The translations under genes were made by a program, and so were the position numbers. The notes beneath the pieces are model-generated. The model saw only the letters and a list, made by a program, of their open reading frames with translations, was not told the DNA's origin and searched no databases. 64,000 nucleotides of DNA from Welwitschia mirabilis. Its lineage: Eukaryota; Gnetophyta; Gnetopsida; Welwitschiales. Location of the stretch: assembly GCA_051453625.1 (NCBI GenBank), contig JBOZIK010000001.1, positions 167,506,010 to 167,570,009 of the forward strand, in the 5' to 3' direction. Position 1 is the stretch's first letter. Each line of letters begins with the position of its first letter. Positions 12,901-24,889 of the stretch are shown here, one piece after another.

Positions 12901-13059
12901 GAATAGTTTTCTGGATGAGCATTTAGCAAGTTTGCAATAAGCCCCTTGGTTTGCAGACATTGCTAATTTCTTAAGAAGTAAGAGTGTACCTCCTTACTTA
13001 ACCTATTATAAGAAAAAGAGATTGTTTGAGAGGCAAAATATTATACATGATAAAAGATG

Positions 13060-13266
13060 ATTCTTTTTAAATTTTGTAAGGATGGTTTCATTCAAAAATG
13101 TGTTATTGAACCTGATCAAAATGCGCTACTACAAACTTTCCATGTAGAAGAGTGAGGAGGTCATTATGGAGGAAAAAGAATAGCCATAAAAATATTAAGT
13201 GTGGGATATTATTGGCCTTCTCTATTTAAGAACTCTTTCAATTACACTAAAATATATGACAAGTAC

Positions 13267-13340
<74 letters not shown>

Positions 13341-13440
13341 NNNNNNNNNNNNNNNNNNNNNNNNNNNNNNNNNNNNNNNNNNNNNNNNNNNNNNNNNNNN
13401 NNNNNNNNNNNNNNNNNNNNNNNNNNNNNNNNNNNNNNNN

Positions 13441-13476
<36 letters not shown>

Positions 13477-14300
13477 CAGAGAATAATCAAAAGTAATGAA
13501 AATTTCCTAATAATAAATTCAAGCTTTAGAGCCTTTGATGTTTGGGGAATAGATTTTACTACTCCCATTAATCCAAAATCCTATAAAAAGGAATACATTT
13601 TGGTTTGTATGGATTATTTGACTAAATAGACTAAAGATGAGGTTGTTCTTATCTATTCCACTAAGACCATAGTAAAATTCTTATCTAAAAATTTATTTCA
13701 TAGATTTGGTATGCCTAGTAGTTTTATATTAGATAAAGAAACTAATTTCACTAGTGAAGACTTTGAAAAATTTTTATCTAAGTATGGGGTCAATCATAAA
13801 CTCTCCTCTATTTATCATCCCCAATTTAACAGTTAGACTAAGATTACAAAAAGAGAATTAATTTGAATTCTAACCAAAATAGTAAACACTAAAAGAACTG
13901 ATTCAGCATATAAACTTACTAAATCTTTATAGGCATCTAGGATAACTTGAAAAAATAGTACAGATCTCATACCTTATGAATTAGTTTATGGTAAGAAAGC
14001 AACTTTACCTATTGAGTTAAAATCAACATCCAATAAATTGACTAAATAATTGAATCATGATCTAGATAAAACTCAAAAGGAATGAATATAGAATATGAAT
14101 AAATTGGATAAGGATAGAAGAAAAGCCTTAATAAGAAGAGAATTAATCTAAGGAGAAGTAAAAAAGTGGCATAATTATAATATCAAAAAAACTAATTTCA
14201 AAATTGAAGATAAAATTTTAATTTTTTATCCTAAATATATATTCTCTAAATAAAAGTATACTTAAAAATGTGAATTGAGTCATATTCATTAACAAAAATT
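13060..14300 (+). pseudogene. Inner gypsy integrase remnant, interrupted by a GA microsatellite
   Basis: The zinc-binding region is seen as G-G-H-Y-G-G-K-R-I-A and Y-Y-W-P-S-L-F-K, ending D-K-Y-Q-R-K, where the two Cys of the H-H-C-C fingers have become Tyr. A (GA)n tract with an assembly gap then intervenes. The core resumes with F-D-V-W-G-I-D-F at about 13534 (first catalytic Asp), V-C-M-D-Y-L-T-K, F-G-M-P-S-S-F-I-L-D-K near 13710 (second Asp), K-Y-G-V-N-H-K-L, Y-H-P-Q, and L-V-Y-G-K-K-A-T-L-P-I-E-L near 13985. The Athila-type tail K-K-W-H-N-Y-N-I is near 14163. Confidence 0.88.
13271..13478. repeat. (GA)n microsatellite with a 100-base assembly gap
   Basis: GA dinucleotides run from 13274 to 13340, then exactly 100 N (a conventional unknown-size gap), then GA until about 13467 with a few C interruptions. 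The reading frames that translate as R-E-R-E or S-L-S-L are artefacts of this repeat. Confidence 0.95.
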
Positions 14301-14670
14301 TTACTTAATGGAGTGATGAAAGTATTTAATAAGGGAAATAAAGATACATATCAAGTAAATGATAATAGAATCAAAATTTATATAGAAGGAGTTTCACTTT
14401 TAGAAGAAATTAGATGACCTCATAGGGTAGAAAGAATTCTACCCGTTCATCTTCCTCCATAATCATTGATTTAATAATTTTAAAAAAAAATTGTTGTAAA
14501 ATTGTTATATAATAATTTTTATCTTTTAAGAAAGGAAAATGGATGTTATTCTAATTATAAAATTTTTTATTATCAGGAGAAATTCCTTGTCTAAGGAATT
14601 AGTAAGACTTTAGTAAGGAAAAGGTTATAATAATAAGAATGACTACATGATTGAAGGAAAATAGGAGTAC

Positions 14671-15925
14671 CTATGTAATCATTTTAAGACAGGCCTTTAT
14701 AAGTGTAATAAGGTAGCTATTAGAACTCCACCAAGGAATTAGTTGGCCATAGTTTGAGTTTAAAACTCTATGGATCCTTATTCCTATGGCAATGGTTTCA
14801 CTCTCCTCATTACAAAAGTTTTTCTTAAAATAAAGTCTCTTTGGCTTGAAATTATATAGAAGATAATCACTATCAGGTGTCATCTAAAAAATAGTTATCT
14901 CCAATATTTTCTTCAAAGCAAGTAAATTTCAAAAGAAAAAGATACCATTATTTTGTTTCAACATTTAGGACATTTAAATAAATGTATCTTTCTTCTTTTT
15001 ATTCTAAATCAATAAATTCTTATGAGAATAAAAGAGCTTTACATTTAAATAATTGCTATAAGTTGGCATAACAAAAATAAGTATTAGAATAAAAGATAGT
15101 AAATTATTTTTTAATAAAATATTTTTCTTTCATAACATAGCCAACAACAGTCCTTAAGTTTTACAATTATAAAAGTTTTAAATAGAAAGCACAATTATTT
15201 TGTAATGATAGGTAAAGCTAGATAAGAAGTAATCATAACTAAAAAATAAAGTAGCTAAACTTAATCCTATAAGACCTAAGAAGGATTAGCCCTTATACTT
15301 GTTCTTCCTCCTATAGCTCCTGTGGCTAAAAGTTTCTACTAGAGGAATAAAATGCAAGTCGTGTAACGAGTCATGCAAAATCTAAATTTCTTTAATGTAG
15401 GCATCCCAAAATTTCTAGTAGGCCAAGTCATCCTATAGTCCCCATCTTTTCAGGCGATCCTCATTAAAATGAAGAGAAAAAAGGCTTAAACCCTTAGTTT
15501 ACTATACCCTTCACTTTAACTCTTGTATCTGGCCTATAAACTACCCTAAAGAAGTACCATATCTATTTGTTTCATTAAGTAGGGCAGAACTCAGCTCAGC
15601 AGCCTAGATTTTCAAATATTCTATGCATATGTGATGTACTATGGAACAAAAACAAGTTGGAATTTTTCCATAGCTAAGTTGATTCCTTTCATTCTCCTGA
15701 GGTACTTTGTCCAAGGTAGTGATCACTTCAGAAACTAAATTGTAAGATGGAAGATCAAGTGTATATATAAACATTTTACACTAAAATTTAGGGAGAAACT
15801 TTACTTACAATAGTGATGTCCATCTCTATTTGAGAAGATCCTAAGCTAAAAAAGTAGTGCTTAGACTTCTTTATAAGGAAAGGAGTAATAAGAGGGGTTG
15901 TCAAGTTATTGGAGTTAGAGGCCAT
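14671..15925 (-). pseudogene. Antisense reading frame behind the inner integrase
   Basis: Reading the minus strand from an ATG at 15925 gives M-A-S-N-S-N-N-L-T-T-P and, after one frameshift near 15790, a single frame from 15774 to 14671 (368 codons) with no net shift. Pieces include L-V-S-E-V-I-T-T-L-D-K-V-P, G-K-I-P-T-C-F-C-S-I-V-H-H, L-S-L-F-S-L-H-F-N-E-D-R-L-K-R-W, and a fully open 70-codon C-terminus at 14671-14883 rich in aromatic residues. About fifteen to twenty in-frame stops are mostly TAG or TAA. I do not recognise the protein family. Antisense extra ORFs between integrase and the 3' LTR are known in some Tat-lineage plant elements; function unproven. Confidence 0.55.
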
Positions 15926-16399
15926 CTCTAAGTTGAATATTAATAAAACTTAATTCAGATGATGAAATTTGTGTGTGTTTAAATTGATTAAGGCATTGTA
16001 GCATATAAATACAGAAAAAGTAATAGTAAAGAAAATCGTTCGTAATTTTATATTTGAGTAAGTCTAGGACACACCTAATTTGCTAGTTTATTAGCCATTA
16101 GAAGAAATCTATTTGACCTAAAAAAACATGGATTAAACTCTATTTCTTCCAATTTAACTGAATATGTTAATTGTAGATATCTTCTATTTCTTATCTGCAA
16201 CTAGATAGTTTGAAGGACTACCTTCATTATTCTAAGATATCCTATAAATAATTAGAGAATATTAAGAATCTATTTCTAATTACGTGTCAAAAGATATATA
16301 TTATCTATCAAATACCCCTTGGACAAATGACTAACCCCCTTTGACAGTGTCTTTACAAATAGTTTATGCTCTCCTTTCTTTGTTATTTTCTTTTTGCTT

Positions 16400-16980
16400 T
16401 AATTGGGAGCTGAAAGGCCTCCTTTGAGTAACCTTCATTACTTGAAGACTCTTTCTATCCTTCCCTTTCTCCTGATTTATTTCTCATTTCTTAGACCTCC
16501 TTCAAAATTCTTAAAGATGCTCTTTGAAGAACTACTTAATTGATGTGATGCATGATTGTTTTTTGATCAAATCCTCCTTCGAAAGAAGAAGTTCCCCCTT
16601 GATTTTAAGAATAATAAATGAAATACTATAAAGGATTAAAGGCATTATAAAGTTTTGCAAAGAACCTTGCCATTAACTCCTCAAAGGATTCCTTCGAGCA
16701 ATCTTTTACTTAAAGACCCCTTTAAGTGTAGTCTTTGTCTTAGACCTTCTTCTTTGAAGAAGCAATTCTTATTTAAAGGATCCTTTGAGCAAACATCATT
16801 GCTTGAAGACCCCCTTTCGAGGAAAGGATTTCTAGTCAAAGGACCCCTTCAAATAAACATTTTTGTTCAAAGGCTTCAAGCTTTGTCTAAAGAAAAAGAC
16901 AAAAACATTTTTTTATAGAATGTTTTGATGAAGGCCCCTTCAAGCAGAATAAAGGCCCCTTTGTTAGAGGATAAAATAAA
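16400..16980 (+). repeat. Degenerate minisatellite in the inner element
   Basis: Irregularly spaced copies of a core near AAAGGAYYCCTTYRA occur at about 16413, 16681, 16775, 16837, 16870 and 16932, often followed by a TTGCTTGAAGACCCC-like half. Two spacings are about 94 and 62 bases. The open frame 16655-16918 crosses the array and reads as repeated L-x-K-D-P and K-G-P/K-G-S segments; I regard it as a product of the repeat rather than a gene. Such non-coding arrays are common in long plant gypsy elements. Confidence 0.55.
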
Positions 16981-17227
16981 CCAGACTTTAATACATGAAC
17001 ATTGATCTTGGAAATTCTATAAAAGTGATGTCACAACAAGTAAATTGTTTATTCAAAGTTTGTCTTTGTCATTTTCCATTTTCATTCAAAAAGCATCATG
17101 GAGACCTCTTTCATAATCTCTTTTATAGGTTAACTGCTATTTTATTACATCATATTATACATTTTAAAATCGAATGTTATTTTACATAGTTATACGCTTT
17201 TATTTCTAAGGCATCCTATTTTTCCTT

Positions 17228-17789
17228 NNNNNNNNNNNNNNNNNNNNNNNNNNNNNNNNNNNNNNNNNNNNNNNNNNNNNNNNNNNNNNNNNNNNNNNNN
17301 NNNNNNNNNNNNNNNNNNNNNNNNNNNNNNNNNNNNNNNNNNNNNNNNNNNNNNNNNNNNNNNNNNNNNNNNNNNNNNNNNNNNNNNNNNNNNNNNNNNN
17401 NNNNNNNNNNNNNNNNNNNNNNNNNNNNNNNNNNNNNNNNNNNNNNNNNNNNNNNNNNNNNNNNNNNNNNNNNNNNNNNNNNNNNNNNNNNNNNNNNNNN
17501 NNNNNNNNNNNNNNNNNNNNNNNNNNNNNNNNNNNNNNNNNNNNNNNNNNNNNNNNNNNNNNNNNNNNNNNNNNNNNNNNNNNNNNNNNNNNNNNNNNNN
17601 NNNNNNNNNNNNNNNNNNNNNNNNNNNNNNNNNNNNNNNNNNNNNNNNNNNNNNNNNNNNNNNNNNNNNNNNNNNNNNNNNNNNNNNNNNNNNNNNNNNN
17701 NNNNNNNNNNNNNNNNNNNNNNNNNNNNNNNNNNNNNNNNNNNNNNNNNNNNNNNNNNNNNNNNNNNNNNNNNNNNNNNNNNNNNNNNN
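17228..17789. other. Assembly gap of 562 bases
   Basis: All N. Frames reported across it carry no information. Confidence 0.99.
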
Positions 17790-17799
17790 TTTTTGCAGA

Positions 17800-20245
17800 A
17801 GTTAAACCCATACCAAGTTCCAATTTTGAAAAACTTATTAGTGACCCCAGTTTTACTAGGCTCAGACAATGATTTATTAAACTTAATTGGTGGAACTAGT
17901 TAACTTTTCTTGAGAAATATGGTAATAAGAACATCTACTCTTTTTATAGAAATATGTCATTTTTAGAAAAACTACTAATGTTATATTCAACAATTAATAA
18001 CATACTATTTTAAGTTTCATTAGATGAATTAAGAAATATTCTCGGTTACCATCTAGTGGAAGACTGTTGACAAAAATACATAAGAATGGAGACACCACTT
18101 TGTATCTAAAACATTTTTGCAACATTACAAACAAAGATGATTAACTAGACATTGATGAGGAAAGGGATTCTAAGGCATTCATTATTTTGAAAATGGTGTC
18201 ATCTAACTTAGCCCTCATAATTAATAACATAAAGGAGATAAGTACACTAAAAATTTACCTAACAAATGCCATCAGAGATCCTTTGAGTGAAAATATTGAT
18301 ATTGGACAAAGTATTTTTCAATATCTCTACAAGTTAGTTTCTAGAATTAGGAATACTATAAGGCTTATGAAGGTTGTAGTAGGATTTTCTTCATTGATTA
18401 GAAAAATCCTTTTATATAAGAATGTTCCACAAATCTTTTCCAAGAATAGGAATAGTGTGAAACTCTCTATTCCATCATTGTTTGGAGTTACTGTTTTAGC
18501 ACCTTTCAGTGTTTCAAGCACAGAAGAAACAACTTCAACTAGTCAACTAGTAACTCAAATATAGATGTAATCCCTAGAACCTTTAAGGAAACAAATAGAT
18601 TCATTCACTTTATAGCAACTATGGCTCCAAAAAGAAAGTGAATCCTTTACTAACTCACTGAAAGATGATAAGATTAATTCTTCATGTGCTGCAATAAATT
18701 CTTTGATAGCCTTCCTATTAAAGAAAAGCTCTAAGAGAAAAATTTTAATATGAAGAAAATAATTAAATTTTTAAAACTTAAAAATGAATTTTGTGAAGAT
18801 TAGATTTTTTTTGTTTTTAATAGGAGGAGCATAATAAAGCCAGGAAGGAGAAGCAGTAATTAGAAGAGAAATTAGTCTCTCGTTTTAAACCCTAAAGGTT
18901 ATATAAGTCCTCTATGCATAATGATTAAGCTTGAATTAAAGATTAGAGCAAGAAGTTGAATAAGAAAGGAAGAAACTGCAGCTTCCCTTTTCAACAAAGA
19001 AGATTTTTTGTTAGAATTGTTAAAGAATATGATTCAGGCTAAGCAGTATGATGCTAAATACATTGAAAAATAGTAAGAATGTATTACATTCATGCATAAC
19101 AGCTCATCCCTTCTACTAAAAAAGAAATATTCAAAGAAAATTTATATATATTTGAGAGGAATGCATGAAAAATATATGAAAATTTAAGAAGAAAATAACA
19201 TATAAGTAAAAATGTGTAGAAGCTCTAAAGTAGGTGTAGATCAAGTAGGAGAGAAATATTGCTTTCCTTTAAGAAAAAATGGAATCAACTCCACAAACAT
19301 CTACACAAATTGGTTATTCTTTACTTAAGCAAAGTTTAATAAAAATAGTACAAAATGAATTTTTTCAAATTATAGAAAAAATTATGCAAACTGCATTGCA
19401 TCAAATACCTCTAGTGGATTCAAAAGCTATTAGACATCCAATCTTAGACTTCATCAAAGAAATTTTAATTCCTTTCATCTACTCAAACTTATTTGAGAAA
19501 CTAAAAAAGGAAAATAGCAGACTACTATATGAAAAGAAATTTCTAGAAGTCTAATTTGGAAAAATAATAGGATTTGGAAATGAGGAACTATAAGTACAAA
19601 GGAATATGCACTTCTATCCTTAAAAACTATATGATTATTTTGATAATTATAAACAAGTTATCAATGAGATCATACAAAAGATAGAAGGAGAATAGGAGAG
19701 AATTACCATGATGTCCAACCAAGCCCTGGAGAAGATAGATAATGCCAAGAGTAAAGCTTCTAAAGAATAGCATTAAAGAGCAGTAAACAAACCCCTCCAT
19801 GTTTGTGAAGGTTTCAAAAAAGACATTTATCTTTTCACAATTACTAAGCATAATTTGGACTATTTAAAAAATCAAATAATCATAGGAACTTTTATAGACA
19901 TTTTTTGTAAAATGGAGGGAGAAGATGAAGTTTGTATTGATCTAGTTGTGAGTTCTTCTAGAGTGAAGGAATCTTAAAAGCCACCTCCTTTTCATCCTAT
20001 GAAATCAAAGAAAGTTTCAGCTGTTAAAAAAGAAAAATAATGTAAAGGTAAAATGCTAAAGATAGCTCCATCTAAATAAGAAAACATAAATTTAGATGAT
20101 CTATCCCTTTTGAAAGAACAAATCAAAGCAATGAAATAGCTGGAAGAAATGAAAAAGTCACAGGTTAAGAAGGAATTAGAATTAGTAAAAAGAAAGAAAA
20201 TGAAACGGTAAAAGAAACAATGTAGCTATTAGAGGACTAACAAAT
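17800..20245 (+). pseudogene. Post-integrase sense ORF of the inner gypsy element
   Basis: From just after the gap to just before the 3' LTR the plus strand reads as decayed protein with a few frameshifts. Segments include E-K-L-I-S-D-P-S-F-T-R-L and S-L-D-E-L-R-N-I-L-G-Y-H near 18023, an open 125-codon stretch at 18187-18564, E-D-F-L-L-E-L-L-K-N-M near 18990, and from ATG 19279 one frame of about 320 codons to the LTR ending in Lys/Glu-rich, coiled-coil-like sequence (K-E-Q-I-K-A-M-K, K-K-E-L-E-L-V-K-R-K-K). The position matches the env-like or extra ORF of Athila-type elements, but I see no signal peptide or clear membrane segment and cannot name it. Confidence 0.5.
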
Positions 20246-20254
20246 GTTTAAGTG

Positions 20255-21236
20255 TGGATAAACTCATAATGTAGAAATATATGTACATTTTTCCTCTTTT
20301 TCTTACTAAAATAATTAAATAATAGTTATTAGTAATGTACAATTATGAATTAAATAACATTACTATATTATATTATATTATTATTGCATATAGCTAATTT
20401 GGTTTTATAGGACAATTATTGTAATACAATAATAGTGGAAGCCTTACTAACAAAAAGAAAAATGGTTGTAATAATTAAATAAATGGCATAAATAAAGTAA
20501 ACAACCACTAATGCAAGAAAACCATTGAAAGATGGGGATAGGTAGCACGAAAAAGAAATAAAAAATCACTTAGGATATACCTATAAATATGCAATGTATA
20601 GCATACAAAAGGATCTTTTTGGCAACTTGGAGAATAGCTGAAAAGTGCATTTGAGACAAAGAATATCATGATGGAAGAACTACAACGTGACTTCCTAGCT
20701 ACTATACCTATTGTGAAAACACACAACATTGCTTACTGCTATATTTTCTAGATAGTAATACAAGTTTGTATTCTAAAAAGAATCCTGTGTTGTTGTGTAG
20801 GTAACTTGAAAAAGTTACCTACTCTTATTTCCTTGTTCTTAGTGTTAATCTTAACTAGAATGAATATTGAGATAGTGTATCAGTTAGAAATAAGTAATAC
20901 AAATATTCTAGCTATATTTCTCTAGTTTGTTTATTTTCGTTTCCCCATTTCCTGTAAATATTATTATAGTAGAGTAATTATCAGAACACCATTTTACCAA
21001 GAATAATCATTCTTAACAAAGAATGTGTTCTAATTCAATAAAGAGAGCCTTTATTTGAGTGAAAAACATAACAAAGAAAACTCCATATAAAAATTATTAA
21101 TGATTAAAATCTGTGTGTGGTAATATATTTTCCATAGTTTTTTAGTATTTTTGTAATATAAATTTTTCTTTTTAAGCATTTTATTTAAATTAATTAGTTG
21201 TCTTATAGCATTTCTAGTTAAATTACAAGCTTGTTA
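20255..21236 (+). repeat. 3' LTR of the inner gypsy element
   Basis: 982 bp, starting TGGATAAACTC and ending GCTTGTTA, where the final CA has become TA. It aligns throughout with 8185-9153. A purine-rich run at 20185-20222 lies just upstream and may be the eroded polypurine tract. The start could be two bases earlier (TGTGG at 20253). Confidence 0.88.
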
Positions 21237-21420
21237 ATGACCTAATGTTGAAGACAAACTTAATTGAAAAGACTTCAAAGTTTTCACTAAATTAGTTAGG
21301 ACCATTTGTTATCTCATGAAAATTTAACAAGAAAGCATACAAACTAAAGAGTTTAAATGGTATTAAAGAAAGTAACTTATTATCACTAAAATAAAGCTCA
21401 AAGCATATGTCATTTTTGTT
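21237..21420 (+). pseudogene. Outer gypsy integrase remnant, C-terminal part
   Basis: The first codons after the inner 3' LTR read D-L-M-L-K-T-N, completing the G-D-L-x-L-K motif interrupted at 8184. K-F-S-L-N, L-G-P-F-V-I-S and K-K-A-Y-K-L-K-S-L-N-G follow, matching the family K-F-x-P-N-W-E-G-P-F-V-I and G-A-Y-x-L-x-x-L-x-G at the end of Tat integrases. This continuity shows that 8185-21236 is an insertion. Confidence 0.8.
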
Positions 21421-24400
21421 TTGTGTTGCAATTTAGTCATTTTTACTTTTCCATTAACTAATTTGCATGCTTTTTCATTGTATTTATTTTCTCAATGAAA
21501 TATTTCATGTATATACACATCAATTTTCATGTAGGATAACATTGATCTTTTTCACTCATTATGAAAATTCCACGTTCTAGTTTGTATATTTGAGTTTCAG
21601 ACTATGGCCCACAATATTCCTCAAATCTTAAAAAGGTTGCGCGTTTCTTACCTTTGTACATAATTTGAACAAGTTCATGCACTAGGCCCATTTGCTAAGG
21701 ATTACTTCATCCCCTATCATCCCAATGCTTCTGTGATCAATATTCCACTCCCTGAGGCTTCACCCATGGGAGATGATGATAATAACATATACCGCGTCGA
21801 CCCATGCTATGACATACCTAAGCCTTACTCTACCATAATTCACACCTCTCATTAGGCTTCTTATTTTACCTACTTATATATCATCATTATTATCCTATGA
21901 GATATTAGTGGATACATATTCCGCTTACCATGCATCTCATCACATCTGTTATTTATTGTCATTACTTTATTTCACTCATACTTGCCATGTCATCCTATTA
22001 GCCTTATCCATGTTACATTTGCTATAGCACTCATTTTCATCTTTTATTTAAAAAAAAAGGGGAAAAAAAGGAGGGGAAAAAAAGAAAAATCAATCAAAAT
22101 GTTTTTTTTAAAAAAAAGGAAAATCTAAAAAAAATTATCCACTTTCTTTTATTGTATATCCTTTAGATACATCTTTATAATGAGTCAACTTCTAAGTGGC
22201 TAAGTCTTTATCTTATAGAGAAGTGCATTTTGGATGACTTCATTGAGATTCTTAATTTAGATGCTAAGAAAAAATTAGGGGCAATGGACAATAGTTGAGG
22301 CTATGTTAGTTGATAACCAATATGCTCTCAGCATGATCAAAGCAATTGAGTAGGAAAATCATCTTGATTAAGAGATGGATCCTCCCTTCATCTTTAGCCA
22401 AATGACTTCTTAGCATGGTTTCTTAGTTAAGATTATTTCTTTATTTGATCATCTATTTATTTAGTCTTGTGTTAAATCGCATCCTAGTTTTTACTTTTGA
22501 GTATTTATAGGGGTAATATTGAATTTCATCCAATCTCAAGATATTCCCATGGCTATGACATCTAGTATCGTATGTTGTTTTGTATTAGCATCAACTATGT
22601 TAAACCTAATGCTTATCTTTAACTATGAGCTTTACAATTTATCATCCGTTAATGTTCAAAAAAAAAAGAGAAAAAGAGAAAGAGATAGACTTCAAGTCAA
22701 TTGATCAAGAAACAAAAAATGAGAAAAAAGAAAAAAAGAAGAAAACATAAAAAAAGCATCATGTTGTCCTATTGCAAATGCACAGAGACAAATATTTCTA
22801 ATAGGATCCTTTAGTAGTGTGATATAATAGCTTTGAAACTCCATTGGGGTGTTAATTGGTCACAATCTAGCTTTGGCTTGCAGATTATTACACTCTTAGT
22901 AATAGTTGCACTCTCATCATTATGATGGACATAGCTCTCTAAATACCCCATTGGCTTAATTTTCCTATGAATTTGAAGCTATAATTTCACAATCATTTGG
23001 AACATATTGGTTATTGGATAGTAAGTTAGTAAGATCTCAATTGTTGTTGTAGCTAACAATTGGATTACATTAGAATATAAACATTATATTGGTACTTTAC
23101 ATAATAGCCATAAGCATTGTCATAATCACTACCCTTATCACGTGATACTCTATGCTATTTAATATTAAATCATGTGTTGACAACATCTCACAAAATTGTG
23201 ATTCATACCAATAGAATTTACTAGGTTGGCATTTAGAGGTGTAGAAATCATTCTTATTCATTCCCTTGTTTATCCATTTTCGCCTGGTATTTTCTTGGTA
23301 TTTGTGAATAATTACCCCAAAGTCATTTCTACATTACTCTTACGTGCTTGAGACTAATCTTACTTCTCAATTAACTTATTATTTTTTGGTATTCATCCCA
23401 TTTTACCACCCTATCTTACCACCTTACAATGTCACGATCATCTATTTCTTGTTGTCATTCCCTCTTGGCTCTTTTGCTTTATTTACCACTCTCTTATACC
23501 CTAACTGATCTTTATCCATTTCATAATTATAGTTAGATATCATATATTCTTCTTATTTCCTATTTTTTACATTTATCTCTATACCTCTTCCCTCACATCT
23601 TGTCATGTTACATCACTTATGTTATTTTTCTTATATCTTTCTCATCCACCCATTAGATATTTCTTTTATTCATTACATTTATGTTGTCTTTTATAATTTA
23701 AAAAAAGAACAAGAAGAAGAAGAAAAACAACAAGAGCAAGGAAATAAGGAAAAGGGAGGAACCAAATTTTTTTTCAAAAAAAAGGTAAAATGTCCAAAAG
23801 AAGTTTGTGGTCATTTTTTACATGAGATTCATCTTTCAACCCATGTCAAAAAGGAGGTAATTGTAATAATAACTCTCATTCCAAGATGTCGCAAAGAAGG
23901 CAACGACCAAATCAATGACTCATCATAAAGAAGGCAAACAATGCCCAAAAAACATAACAACACACAAAAAGAAGAAAATGACACCCACACAAATGAGAAA
24001 AAAGAAGCGATCTAAAATGAAAGGGGATCATCAAAATTCAAGGCAAATATCTTAAGAGATGCTGTAAGGGATCAAGGTGAATAGAGCAAGAAAAAAACAC
24101 AATCATAAAGGAAAAGAAGGAAGAGATTTTTTAAAGATGAAACATAGCCAGGAGAGGACATCTTAGTAGAAGAGAAATGGATTAGAAAAAGCTAAGCATA
24201 TCAAGAGATGAATGATCATAGAAAAACAAGAGGAATATAAGGGAGGGTCACTCAAAGAAAGAAAAGAGCAGATACAATTTCTTCATGCATGAAGAAGGGC
24301 ATAACCTTTTAGGGAATTTGTTGAAATTTACACTGTAAGACATTCAATGAGGACACTGATTGTAAGCTTTTAAATGAATACCTTTGAAACTTCATTTGGT

Positions 24401-24744
24401 AAGAGATATATGCAAGTGTATTTTTTCATTTTTTAAGCACATTTATCAAATGATTGCTTATTATTTACAATACTACTGTGTCTGAAGCTTTAAGGGTATC
24501 CTATAGATGAAAGACCCCTAAGTTTTAAATAAACACCACAAAATACCAAATTGCTAAAAGCACCAATGTATAGGTTACTCACTTTATTTTATCAAATGAA
24601 GATCATATGAAATGTGTGTCTCTAAAAATTAATATCAAAGAGCTTGATCCCTATGACTTTATTGATGTTCATTCTATTCTTACAATTCTTATCTTTTTAT
24701 ATGAGTCTTTTATTAGTACTTAACTATAGCTTTAGCATCTACAT
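21421..24744. other. 3' non-pol region of the outer gypsy element
   Basis: No conserved domain is recognisable. Around 21603-21850 there is a protein-like frame beginning M-A-H-N-I-P-Q-I-L, and around 22180-22640 another with several stops. Purine-rich tracts at 22040-22140, 22660-22760 and 23690-24300 are low-complexity. A possible polypurine tract and LTR start (GGGAATTTGTTGAAATT) is at about 24308-24325. I see nothing that supports a host gene. Confidence 0.4.
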
Positions 24745-24889
24745 TCTCTATAAATTTTGAGTTGAAATTATTCTAGCATTTGAGAGGTTATGAGTAAGGA
24801 AGGGTTTATAGGGAAACAGTGACATATGTTTTGAAAATAACCAAAATTTAAAAGGTTCAAAGAATTCTATAGCTTAAGAGATTTAGTGA
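24745..24889 (+). repeat. 3' LTR of the outer gypsy element, left part
   Basis: Matches 1160-1299: ATAAATTTTGAGTTGAAATTATT, GGTTATGAGTAAGGAAGG and AGCTTAAGAGATTTAGTGA are the counterparts of the 5' copy. Similarity stops abruptly after AGTGA at 24889 and resumes at 35647, which marks the LINE insertion site. The last 14 bases (24876-24889) are the left target-site duplication. Confidence 0.78.

Larger units (their letters stand above)
8185..21236 (+). mobile_element. Inner Ty3/gypsy (Athila-like) retrotransposon, about 13 kb, full structure but decayed
   Basis: Two LTRs in direct orientation (8185-9153 and 20255-21236) enclose gag, protease, RT, RNase H and integrase on the plus strand, then an antisense reading frame and a second sense reading frame. 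The pol motifs fit non-chromovirus elements of the Athila type, for example the integrase tail K-K-W-H-N and the absence of a visible chromodomain. Insertion split the outer integrase: the flanks read GTAAC before and ATGAC after, both one G-to-A step from GTGAC, which restores the codons for G-D-L in the target. The LTRs differ at many positions, so the insertion is old. No tRNA primer site is recognisable after the 5' LTR. Confidence 0.88.

Noticed and set aside
13199-13629. Long open frames on both strands through the GA repeat
   Set aside because: They consist of repeat-derived R-E or S-L runs plus N; the real coding content is the decayed integrase on either side.
17206-17869. Minus-strand open frames over 200 codons
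   Set aside because: Created by the 562-N gap.
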